DNA from: Nitrospira sp.
GTDB lineage: Bacteria > Nitrospirota > Nitrospiria > Nitrospirales > Nitrospiraceae
Direction of reading: 5' to 3'
NCBI GenBank assembly: GCA_020697375.1
Contig: JAJFBJ010000067.1
Span: 1 to 30,628 of the forward strand
Length of the DNA stretch: 30,628 bases
Within the stretch, counting starts at the first letter, position 1. The number at the start of each line of letters is the position of its first letter. Of the stretch, positions 24,273 through 30,628 are shown piece after piece. A program made the position numbers and the translations under genes. The notes below the pieces were generated by a model. The model was not told the origin of the DNA. It was given only the letters and a program-made list of their open reading frames with translations, and did no database searches.

Positions 24273-25169
24273 ATGACGCAATCGTTCACACGATCCATTT
24301 TCGGCTGGCGAACAAGACTGGTATGCGCTTGGCTGGGGCTCTGCGTCATCGGCTCGCTGGCCGGCTGCATCGAGTCTCCGCAGGAAGAACCGGTGGTGGC
24401 CATGATCAACGGCCGATCCATCACCCAGTCGGAGTTCGACATGCGCTGGGAGGATCTCTCGCAGGCTACTCGTGCCCGCTACGAGAAGGAAGGCGGAAAG
24501 CGCCGCTTCCTTGATGAACTAATCATGCGGGAACTGCTGATGCAGGAGGCACGCAAGCAGGGCTTGGATCAGGGGGATGAGATACGCGAAAAAACGCAGC
24601 GGTACCGCGAACAGTTGATTTTGGATGAGTTGCTGAAAGACCGGATCAAGACCAAAGTCGAAGTCTCCAAGGAAGAATTGGACGCCTATCTCGAGAAACA
24701 TGCCAATCAGCTCTTGGCCAATCCAAAAGTGCAGGTCTCGATGATGTTATTACCGAACGTCTATGCGGCCAAGGATCTTAAGCGACAGGTGGAGAGCGGG
24801 GGCAATTTTACCCGATTCGCACTTCGTTACTCGATCGACGAGCGGAGCCGGGCCAATGGGGGCGATCTGGGCCCCTATCGGAAAGGCCTGCTCGAGCCGG
24901 AGCTCGATGCGATGGTTCCGGCCTTGCGCCCAGGCGTGATCAGTGACCCGATCAAGACGGACAAGGGCTATTATTTGTTGAAGGTCAGTCCTCTGGAACC
25001 GGAAATCCTTCAGGCGGATCAAGCCACTCGCGAACGACTCAGGCAGGAATTGCTCGCTGAAAAGCGCCGGAAACGGCTCGACGACGTGTTTGCCGAACTC
25101 CGCTCAGGCGCGACCATTCGCCTGGCAGAGGCAGCTCGCTACGTGACCGATGAGATCGGACAGCCCTAA
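24273..25169 (+). CDS. Lipoprotein peptidyl-prolyl isomerase (parvulin type)
   Basis: 298 aa with a lipoprotein signal (LGLCVIGSLAGC). The N-terminal chaperone part is a SurA/PrsA-like helical region (VAMINGRSITQSEFDMRWED ... LDELIMRELLMQEARKQGLD), followed by a parvulin domain (VQVSMMLLPNVYAAKDLKRQ, GGNFTRFALRYSIDERSRAN, GGDLGPYRKGLLEPELDAMV, ISDPIKTDKGYYLLKV). It should assist folding of exported proteins from the outer or inner membrane face. A six-codon mini-frame (24,256-24,276) overlaps its ATG as ATGA. It follows mfd by 29 bases; a second parvulin protein comes next. Confidence 0.88.
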   Translation: MTQSFTRSIFGWRTRLVCAWLGLCVIGSLAGCIESPQEEPVVAMINGRSITQSEFDMRWEDLSQATRARYEKEGGKRRFLDELIMRELLMQEARKQGLDQGDEIREKTQRYREQLILDELLKDRIKTKVEVSKEELDAYLEKHANQLLANPKVQVSMMLLPNVYAAKDLKRQVESGGNFTRFALRYSIDERSRANGGDLGPYRKGLLEPELDAMVPALRPGVISDPIKTDKGYYLLKVSPLEPEILQADQATRERLRQELLAEKRRKRLDDVFAELRSGATIRLAEAARYVTDEIGQP

Positions 25170-25254
25170 CATCCTGTCCATCCAATTTCGGGATCCCGTC
25201 TCCCGCTCCTTCCTCCTGCTTTTTGCTTCGAGACTGTTCCCTATCTGAACCGCC

Positions 25255-25268
25255 GATTGTGTACAATC
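25255..25268. promoter_or_regulatory. 14-bp palindrome before the SurA-like gene
   Basis: GATTGTGTACAATC is a perfect inverted repeat (GATTGT, GT, ACAATC) that contains TACAAT, a possible -10 element, 11 bases before the ATG at 25,279. No good -35 was seen. If the real start is a later ATG (25,345 or 25,351), this could be a promoter with an overlapping operator. Confidence 0.35.
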
Positions 25269-25278
25269 CCATAATTCC

Positions 25279-26310
25279 ATGAACCACCGATTCCTCTTTT
25301 TCACAACACCCCGCCCCGTTTTCCAATGCTGCCCTAAGCCTGCGATGCACATGTCCGATGCACTGTTCGGCACGGCGTCCGGCATACCGGTGGCCGGCTT
25401 GCTGCTTGTCTGGTGCTGCCTGATTTTTGTCCCGCCTTTTCCTGCCGAAGCGAAGCTGGAAGATCGCATCGTGGCGGTCGTCAACAAAGACCTAATCATG
25501 CTGTCGGACTTGAAGCGTGATTTGATGTCGGACCATGAGCGCCTGCTCAAGCTTTACAAGGGAGAGGAATTGGAACGGCGCCTGAAGACCGCCGAGGCGA
25601 TCGCCGTGACGAAGCTGATCGAACGCAAGCTGCAGCTTCAGGCTGCGAAAAACAAAGGCTTAGACGTGTCCGACCAGGAGGTCGTGCAGGCCGTCGCGGA
25701 GATGAAGAAGCAGGGCGAGCAGATCGACAGCGATGATCCGAACACGGCGAGAAATGTCCGTGAGCAACTGACCTTGATGCGCGTCGTCGACCGGGAAGTT
25801 CGTGGCTTGATCATGGTGACGGACTCGGAGATGAAGCGTTACTACCAGGAGCACCAGGAACGCTTCGCCTATCCTGAGGAGTATCAGCTGAGTCAAATCC
25901 TGATTAGACCGCGCAACCCGGACGAACTCTCTATCGTTCGAGGACGTGCCGAAGCTCTCTTAGCCACGCTGAACCAGGGAGAATCATTTGAGGATCTGGC
26001 GTTGCGTTTTTCCGATGGGGCAAATGCATCGCTTGGCGGGCGTTTAGGGCTGGTGCGCCAAGGTGAGTTGGTCCCCGCGCTGGAACAGGCGCTGACCGCT
26101 ATGGAGGTGGGACAGATCACGGGAATCGTCGAAACGGCTGAAGGGTTGCATATCGTGCGGGTCGACGACAAGAAACCACGACAATTCCGTCCCTTCGAGC
26201 AAGTCAAAGCCGAAATCCAGTCCCTCGTGTTTCAACAAAAAACCGAGGACCAGTATCACACTTGGATGGCGGATCTCAAAAACAAAGCCTACATCGAGAT
26301 CAAGTTTTAA
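25279..26310 (+). CDS. SurA-like periplasmic peptidyl-prolyl isomerase
   Basis: Up to 343 aa. The hydrophobic signal segment is VAGLLLVWCCLIFVPPFPAE followed by AKLEDRIVAVVNKDLIMLSD, the typical start of the SurA N-terminal chaperone domain, so the first 20-25 residues (before M at 25,345 or 25,351) are probably not translated. The helical part has ELERRLKTAEAIAVTKLIER and the parvulin domain FAYPEEYQLSQILIRPRNPD, FEDLALRFSDGANASLGGRL, GLVRQGELVPALEQAL and GIVETAEGLHIVRVDDKK. Only one parvulin domain is seen, where E. coli SurA has two. It helps outer-membrane proteins to fold. Its end overlaps the end of engB by 11 bases. Confidence 0.9.
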   Translation: MNHRFLFFTTPRPVFQCCPKPAMHMSDALFGTASGIPVAGLLLVWCCLIFVPPFPAEAKLEDRIVAVVNKDLIMLSDLKRDLMSDHERLLKLYKGEELERRLKTAEAIAVTKLIERKLQLQAAKNKGLDVSDQEVVQAVAEMKKQGEQIDSDDPNTARNVREQLTLMRVVDREVRGLIMVTDSEMKRYYQEHQERFAYPEEYQLSQILIRPRNPDELSIVRGRAEALLATLNQGESFEDLALRFSDGANASLGGRLGLVRQGELVPALEQALTAMEVGQITGIVETAEGLHIVRVDDKKPRQFRPFEQVKAEIQSLVFQQKTEDQYHTWMADLKNKAYIEIKF

Positions 26311-26902
26311 GCTGCGCCCGAATTTCACCCCACAGTTCGTCCCGCCCTTCATGCGTCTCAGCCGAATACAACAGGATGGGCACCTCCTGGCCCACTCCAC
26401 AGGCGGTCCGCACAGTAGTCAGGCTGGGCTCTCTCTCGCTCCGCCTCAATTTGTCCGCTTTAGTGAGGGCGATGATGAGACCACATCCGAGCGACCGGAT
26501 CCATTGCACCGTCGTCACATCTTGTGGCATACAGACTCGCGCTTCGATCAAGAGGATGACCGTACCAAGCGTCTGACGATGCTCCAGATATCGCTCGATC
26601 ATCGGCCCCCATTGCGCCCGCGTAGTTTTCGACACCTTGGCATACCCATAGCCGGGCAGGTCCACCAGGGACAGCATCGAGAGGCCGGCGTCCGACGTGC
26701 GGACCGTAAAAAAGTTCACCGCGCGGGTTTTTCCGGGCGTTTTGCTGACGTTCGCCAGTTTTCTCCGATGGAGCAGGGAATTGATCAGAGACGACTTCCC
26801 GACGTTCGAACGGCCGACGAAGGCGATCTCCGGCAGCCGGTCTGCCGGAAACTGTTCTGGTAACACGCAACTTTTGATAAACTCGGCGCTGAGAAGTTTC
26901 AT
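26300..26902 (-). CDS. engB: Ribosome-biogenesis GTP-binding protein
   Basis: 200 aa YihA/YsxC-type GTPase. G1 is VGRSNVGKSSLIN, followed by KTPGKTRAVNFF (switch I Thr), G3 DLPGYGYAKVSK, G4 TKADK and G5 SAETHEGRDELW. It acts in 50S ribosomal subunit assembly and is usually essential. The segment after strand four, IEARVCMPQDVTTVQWI, has Glu where most members have Asp (vDsR...D). Convergent with the SurA-like gene, with an 11-base overlap of the two coding ends; divergent from mtgA. Confidence 0.95.
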   Translation of the reverse strand: MKLLSAEFIKSCVLPEQFPADRLPEIAFVGRSNVGKSSLINSLLHRRKLANVSKTPGKTRAVNFFTVRTSDAGLSMLSLVDLPGYGYAKVSKTTRAQWGPMIERYLEHRQTLGTVILLIEARVCMPQDVTTVQWIRSLGCGLIIALTKADKLRRSEREPSLTTVRTACGVGQEVPILLYSAETHEGRDELWGEIRAQLKT

Positions 26903-26999
26903 GGTGATGGACGGCGTACCACTGTGCGGACTGTGCTTTCACCTTCGTGATCGGTGGACCGGTGAGAGACTTCGTACGCTCATAGATAGAGTGTTGTGA

Positions 27000-27773
27000 A
27001 TGAGCAAGTCAACTGGCAGTCTGTTCGGCCGCATCCTCTTTTGGGTGACCCTGCTCCTCGGCCTGCCAGCTGCCGCACTCTCGCTGTATTGGCTAGCAAC
27101 GCTGCCTGACGTGTCGCACCTTGCCAAACGACACCCGACGGAGACGGCCTTGATGGATGCAAGGAGGGCCCAAGCCAAAGAACAGGGCCGCAGCCTACGT
27201 ATTCAGTTTGTCTGGGTCCCTCTGGCACGAATTGCACCAACACTCAGGCGAGCGGTCGTCGCGGCTGAGGATGCCTCTTTTTTTGCTCACGAAGGGTTCG
27301 ATTGGGAGGGAATCAAGGATGCCGCCCTGTACAACCTGGAGGTCGGCGAATTCAAACGCGGGGGAAGCACCATCACCCAGCAGCTGGCGAAAAACTTGTA
27401 CTTGTCTTCGGAACGTTCCCTCTTACGAAAGGCCCGCGAAGCATTGATTACCCGTTCCCTGGAGCATCATTTGACGAAGGAGCGAATCCTGGAGTTGTAC
27501 CTCAACGTAGCCGAATGGGGTCATGGTGTCTTCGGGGCGGAAGCGGCCGCACGTCACCATTTCGGAAAACCGGCCAAGGAACTCACGCTGGCCGAGGCGG
27601 CCATGCTGGCGGCGATTCTTCCCTCTCCACGCCGGTATGATCCTATCCGCTCCACCGCGTACCTGAATCGACGGCAGCACCACATCATCCGGTGGTTGGA
27701 ACGAGGCAACGGCCGGCGCGCCGTATCACTGACGATCAGACCGCACACAATGGGCACGACAGATTTCTCATGA
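27000..27773 (+). CDS. mtgA: Monofunctional biosynthetic peptidoglycan transglycosylase
   Basis: 257 aa. An N-terminal transmembrane helix (ILFWVTLLLGLPAAALSLYW) anchors a GT51 domain with all signature blocks: AVVAAEDASFFAHEGFDWEG (catalytic Glu90), KRGGSTITQQLAKNLYLSSE, RKAREALITRSLEHHLTKER and ILELYLNVAEWGHGVFGAEA, then AAARHHFGKPAKELTLAEAA. It polymerises lipid II into glycan strands; no transpeptidase domain is present. It is divergent from engB with about 100 bases between, which should hold both promoters. Confidence 0.95.
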   Translation: MSKSTGSLFGRILFWVTLLLGLPAAALSLYWLATLPDVSHLAKRHPTETALMDARRAQAKEQGRSLRIQFVWVPLARIAPTLRRAVVAAEDASFFAHEGFDWEGIKDAALYNLEVGEFKRGGSTITQQLAKNLYLSSERSLLRKAREALITRSLEHHLTKERILELYLNVAEWGHGVFGAEAAARHHFGKPAKELTLAEAAMLAAILPSPRRYDPIRSTAYLNRRQHHIIRWLERGNGRRAVSLTIRPHTMGTTDFS

Positions 27774-27831
27774 CCTGAAAGTTGGACAAAGACCGGCTTG
27801 CCACCATCCCCATCCGTCCCGCCATTGGCGC

Positions 27832-28260
27832 TTACTCTGAGTCCCCGACTGCAGTGAAATCCCGTTCGCCGAAAATCGCTGAATCGTGCAGGTAGTGCTT
27901 AAACTCAAGAAGATTCTTAAAAGGGTCTTCCAAAAAGAACGTCAAATGTTCGATTCGTGTGCCGACAAACCGCCGCCGGGGTTGTTGATAAAACGTCAGG
28001 CCGTTGCCTTTTGCGAGATCGGCCAAGGCCTGCCACTCTTCATGCGATGTCAGCACAAGGCCGAAATGACGAGGATAAATGCCTTTCTGAGGTGCAATGG
28101 GTTCGGTGGAGAGGTGGGCGACCAATTGATGTCCGGCAAGTCCGAGGGTAATGGCCGTGGAAGATTCCCGTCCCAGCACGCAGCCTAAGCCCTCGACGTA
28201 AAAACGCTTCGCGGCTGCGAGGTCGTGGACAGGAAACGCAAGGTGAAAAAAAGCCGGCAT
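27832..28260 (-). CDS. VOC-family (glyoxalase/dioxygenase-like) protein
   Basis: 142 aa. FFHLAFPVHDLAAAKRFYVE and GLGCVLGRESSTAITLGLAG form the first beta-alpha-beta-beta-beta module of the vicinal oxygen chelate fold; YPRHFGLVLTSHEEWQALAD and EHLTFFLEDPFKNLLEFKHY form the second. Possible metal ligands are His6, His65 and Glu in LLEF, as in metal-dependent members such as extradiol dioxygenases and glyoxalase-like enzymes. Substrate unknown. It ends convergently with mtgA and starts 40 bases after the isoaspartyl peptidase gene, probably in one transcript. Confidence 0.85.
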   Translation of the reverse strand: MPAFFHLAFPVHDLAAAKRFYVEGLGCVLGRESSTAITLGLAGHQLVAHLSTEPIAPQKGIYPRHFGLVLTSHEEWQALADLAKGNGLTFYQQPRRRFVGTRIEHLTFFLEDPFKNLLEFKHYLHDSAIFGERDFTAVGDSE

Positions 28261-28299
28261 ATTGTGAGCCCTCGCGTCACTGTATCAACCCCTCGCCGG

Positions 28300-29238
28300 C
28301 TACGCAAACCTGCCCTGGACAAGAGGCCGACCGTTCTGGCCGATAGAGCCGGCCGCCATGTGCGGTGTGTTGTGCCTGATTGCAAACCGCCCGTCCCGTG
28401 ACAGCACCAGCACACCGGCGGCTCCCCGTAGACGGTCGACGAGGGCCTGAAGCACCCGGTTGGCCGACAGAACCGGACTCCATCCGCGAGCCAACAGATC
28501 GGTGATTTCCTTGGCCATCGCCAGCCGGATGATCCCCTCACCTGCTCCGGTCATCGAGACGGCTCCGGACTGATTGTCGGCATACAGGCCGCAGCCGATC
28601 AAGGGCGTATCGCCGACGCGACCGGGCAACATGAGCTCCACGCCTCCTGTCGAGGCGCCGGCTGCCAGGGTTCCCGCAAGATCCAACGCCACCGCTCCCA
28701 CGGTTTCCTTGCCCAGGCTCCGCGCACGAATGCGTCCGCCTTGCATGATCGCTTGGTGCAACCGCAACGTCGGTTGGAATGCGGCCCGTTGCTTCAATGG
28801 AGTGAGCCGCTGTCCCGGCCGCCGCCTCACAAGCGGGGCTCGTTCCAATCGAAAATGCCTCGCAAATCGAGAAGCCGATTGCCCGACGAGCAGAACATGC
28901 GCCGTATTCTCCATCACGAGGCGTGCGGCGGTAATGGGATGGACAATGCCCTCAATGGAAGCCACGGCCCCTGCCTGAAGCCTGCGCCCTTCCATGATAG
29001 AGGCATCCATGCGGCGCACTCCGTCAAGCTGATGGTTCGAGCCTCGCCCCGCATTGAAAAGCCCCGAGTCTTCCAAGTGACGAATGGCTTCTTCCACCAC
29101 CTGCAGAGCCGGCCGGCCGGCCATGAGCAGGCGATGGCCTTCGACCAGAGCGGATTCGATGCTCGCCGCTTGCGGCAGGGTCATGGCACGGCGTCCCGCG
29201 CCACCGTGAATGAGCAGAATCGGTCGTGATCGTTTCAA
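28300..29238 (-). CDS. iaaA: Isoaspartyl peptidase / L-asparaginase (Ntn hydrolase)
   Basis: 312 aa, starting with TTG. ILLIHGGAGRRAM at the beginning is essential to the fold and supports this start. LFNAGRGSNHQLDGVRRMDA and SIMEGRRLQAGAVASIEGIV are family motifs, and GKETVGAVALDLAGTLAAG carries the self-cleavage site: Thr179 becomes the nucleophile at the beta-subunit N-terminus. ASTGG and GDTPLIGCGLYADNQSGAVS form the substrate pocket. It removes isoaspartyl residues from damaged peptides. The stop of the upstream unknown gene overlaps its start as TTGA, indicating translational coupling. Confidence 0.92.
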   Translation of the reverse strand: MKRSRPILLIHGGAGRRAMTLPQAASIESALVEGHRLLMAGRPALQVVEEAIRHLEDSGLFNAGRGSNHQLDGVRRMDASIMEGRRLQAGAVASIEGIVHPITAARLVMENTAHVLLVGQSASRFARHFRLERAPLVRRRPGQRLTPLKQRAAFQPTLRLHQAIMQGGRIRARSLGKETVGAVALDLAGTLAAGASTGGVELMLPGRVGDTPLIGCGLYADNQSGAVSMTGAGEGIIRLAMAKEITDLLARGWSPVLSANRVLQALVDRLRGAAGVLVLSRDGRFAIRHNTPHMAAGSIGQNGRPLVQGRFA

Positions 29239-29801
29239 TTGAGAAGAATATCTTTGACGTGACGATAGGCGGGATCCTGCATGCGATCAAGCTCTGTCCG
29301 GACAAATCCCAATCCGGTCACGCAGACTTCGAAATTATCGGAGAGCTTTTTGAACAGCGGGGAATCCTGCTCGGGATCGTAGCTCCCGTACTCAGCCACC
29401 AACCCGTAAGAGCGCTTTCCCGTCTTTACGTAATCAACCAGAAAGTCCTTATGGTAAATGAGGCCGACGGTCTTGAGCCGGCGGAGATATTCAGGGAACA
29501 GACCGGCCATAAACAGTGTGAAGTCGCCGATATGGCGATGCACCTCGCGCTCGCGGTCGAACGATTGCGCCTCCAATAACACTTCGGACTCGAACAGCAT
29601 GTCGACGACCGAGTCGCTGGCGCGCCCCTGCTTGTTGTGAATTTTGTAGAGTTGATCCGTGTGAGCGAATTCGACGAGCAGATTGGAAACGTACTCAGTG
29701 ACGTTGAGATCAGGCCATCCGAGATGTTCGGTAAAGCTCTTTTCGGTCAACGCGCCGAACAACTGACGGAGTGGATGGCTGCGAGAAACAGGACTTCCCA
29801 T
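29235..29801 (-). CDS. Conserved protein of unknown function
   Basis: 188 aa from the ATG at 29,801, chosen because GGGAGGTGGTG directly precedes it; earlier starts at 29,822 and 29,900 are possible but weaker. I cannot name the family. It is soluble, mostly helical, with LRQLFGALTEKSFTEHLGWP, DLNVTEYVSNLLVEFAHTDQ, LYKIHNKQGR, SFDREREVHRHIGDFTLFMA and GLFPEYLRRLKTVGLIYHKD. The EREVHRHIGDFTLF stretch is probably conserved and rich in charge, possibly an active or binding site. Its TGA overlaps the TTG of the isoaspartyl peptidase gene, so the two are made together. Confidence 0.8.
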   Translation of the reverse strand: MGSPVSRSHPLRQLFGALTEKSFTEHLGWPDLNVTEYVSNLLVEFAHTDQLYKIHNKQGRASDSVVDMLFESEVLLEAQSFDREREVHRHIGDFTLFMAGLFPEYLRRLKTVGLIYHKDFLVDYVKTGKRSYGLVAEYGSYDPEQDSPLFKKLSDNFEVCVTGLGFVRTELDRMQDPAYRHVKDILLN

Positions 29802-29920
29802 CACCACCTCCCGGGCATCCATGCCCTTTTGAAAACAGTATAGCAGACTACGCCTGAACCAAACGACCTTTCTGCCTGTCTGTATATCGGCGCCCGCCAT
29901 CGGAACTTAACAGGGCCGGA

Positions 29921-30409
29921 TCACAATTCGCGCCGGCTGTCGAGCAACAATGTCACCGGACCATCGTTCAGCAGTTCTACCTGCATATGCGCCGCGAATA
30001 TACCGGTTTCGACGACCAGGCCGCCTGATCGCAGATGCCTTACGGCCTCCTCATACAGCCGGCGGGCCTCGTCCGGTGGAGCAGCTTGGTCGAACCCGGG
30101 ACGGCGACCCTTCCTGGTGTCACCGAGCAAGGTGAATTGCGAGAAGCAATAGGGCTCCGCCGACCTCCGTCAACGTACGGTTCATCTTGCCCTCATCGTC
30201 TGAAAAGATCCGAAGCGTCCTGATCTTCTCAGCGACATAGAGCAGGTCGCGTGCTCCGTCGCCTTTTGCCACCCCCAGCAGCACGAGCAGACCGGCGCCG
30301 ATCCGGCCGACCACCTGGCCGCTCACGATCACAGAGGCGCGCGTGACGCGCTGACCTGGCCGCTCACGATCACAGAGGCGCGCGTGACGCGCTGCAACAC
30401 GGCTTTCAT
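29921..30409 (-). pseudogene. dtd: D-aminoacyl-tRNA deacylase, disrupted
   Basis: From ATG 30,409 the minus strand reads [19 protein letters not shown], then a 41-bp tandem duplication puts the frame out and a TGA follows within 30 bases. The central part [48 protein letters not shown] is intact in another frame. Near 30,140 a second indel (two bases missing or one extra) interrupts the active-site SQFTL, after which [20 protein letters not shown] and [20 protein letters not shown] finish the protein in the third frame. Dtd removes D-amino acids from tRNA. Apart from these two lesions the sequence is well conserved, so the decay is recent or the lesions are assembly errors. It follows ogt by 55 bases. 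Confidence 0.9.
30313..30394. repeat. Perfect 41-bp tandem duplication within dtd
   Basis: Bases 30,313-30,353 and 30,354-30,394 are identical and adjacent. The unit begins ACCTGGCCGCTCACGATCAC and ends GCGCGTGACGCGCTG. 41 is not a multiple of three, so one copy shifts the dtd reading frame. Confidence 0.95.
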
Positions 30410-30464
30410 GAGTCAAATGCCAGCGCTTCCTGATCAACCTCCGATGCGCCGTTCCGCAGCATTA

Positions 30465-30628
30465 TCACCGCTCCAACTGAGCCAACGTTCCCTCCAGCTT
30501 CAGGAGCCGCCGCTTCATCGGCAAACCGCAGCCAAAACCACCCAGCGAGCCGTCATGCGCGATGATCCGGTGACAGGGTACTATGATAGGAACTGGATTT
30601 GCGCCGAGCGCCATGCCCCCCGCCCTGG
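30465..30628 (-). CDS. ogt: Methylated-DNA-[protein]-cysteine S-methyltransferase, C-terminal part
   Basis: The minus strand from the window end reads [20 protein letters not shown] then [27 protein letters not shown] is the alkyl-acceptor Cys motif (usual PCHRV/I), and [20 protein letters not shown] is the conserved end. The protein repairs O6-alkylguanine by moving the alkyl group to its own Cys. Only the last 54 codons are in the window; the beginning lies beyond 30,628. dtd follows on the same strand. Confidence 0.92.
   Translation of the reverse strand, partial: RAGGMALGANPVPIIVPCHRIIAHDGSLGGFGCGLPMKRRLLKLEGTLAQLER

Overview
The window looks like a contig piece from a Nitrospira-like bacterium (phylum Nitrospirota). 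This is inferred from moderately high GC, the gene set (Mfd with two parvulin-type chaperones, an ADP-heptose gene pair, a NapH/CcoG-like polyferredoxin, a DUF6655 lipoprotein) and short dispersed repeats of a kind I remember from Nitrospira genomes. No rRNA or tRNA gene and no CRISPR array was seen.

Positions 1-13,200 form an accessory, decaying region. It holds a small staphylococcal-nuclease-like protein, remains of IS3- and IS110-family elements, a truncated regulator-like gene followed by an integron attC-like site, a META-domain lipoprotein, an unknown membrane protein, a DUF6655 lipoprotein and an SGNH hydrolase with the relic of a second copy behind it. It also holds a secreted metallo-beta-lactamase-fold protein, a membrane polyferredoxin and a 59-aa DUF5989 protein. 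Between them lie at least three broken genes on recognisable families: a nucleotidyltransferase with at least two frameshifts and internal stops, a frameshifted GNAT acetyltransferase and a truncated DUF433 protein. Long stretches have no gene.

From about 13,200 to the end the sequence is compact and gene-dense. On the minus strand a TIGR02710-type CARF protein (CRISPR-associated family, but no CRISPR here) precedes a YbgC thioesterase that is translationally coupled to a 37-aa membrane peptide. Divergently, on the plus strand, come NfeD-like and SPFH membrane-quality proteins, GmhA, an unrecognised conserved protein, a SprT-like metallopeptidase, DNA polymerase IV, the HldE-type nucleotidyltransferase, Mfd and two peptidyl-prolyl isomerases. 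Then EngB (minus), MtgA (plus), and a minus-strand group with a VOC protein, isoaspartyl peptidase, an unrecognised protein, a disrupted D-aminoacyl-tRNA deacylase and the end of an O6-alkylguanine-DNA methyltransferase.

Themes: envelope building and folding (GmhA, HldE, MtgA, parvulins, NfeD/SPFH) and DNA/RNA/protein damage handling (Mfd, DinB, Ogt, Dtd, isoaspartyl peptidase). The items most worth a second look are the orphan CARF protein, the attC-like site, the decayed nucleotidyltransferase/GNAT pair, the doubly disrupted dtd, and the unknown protein between gmhA and sprT.
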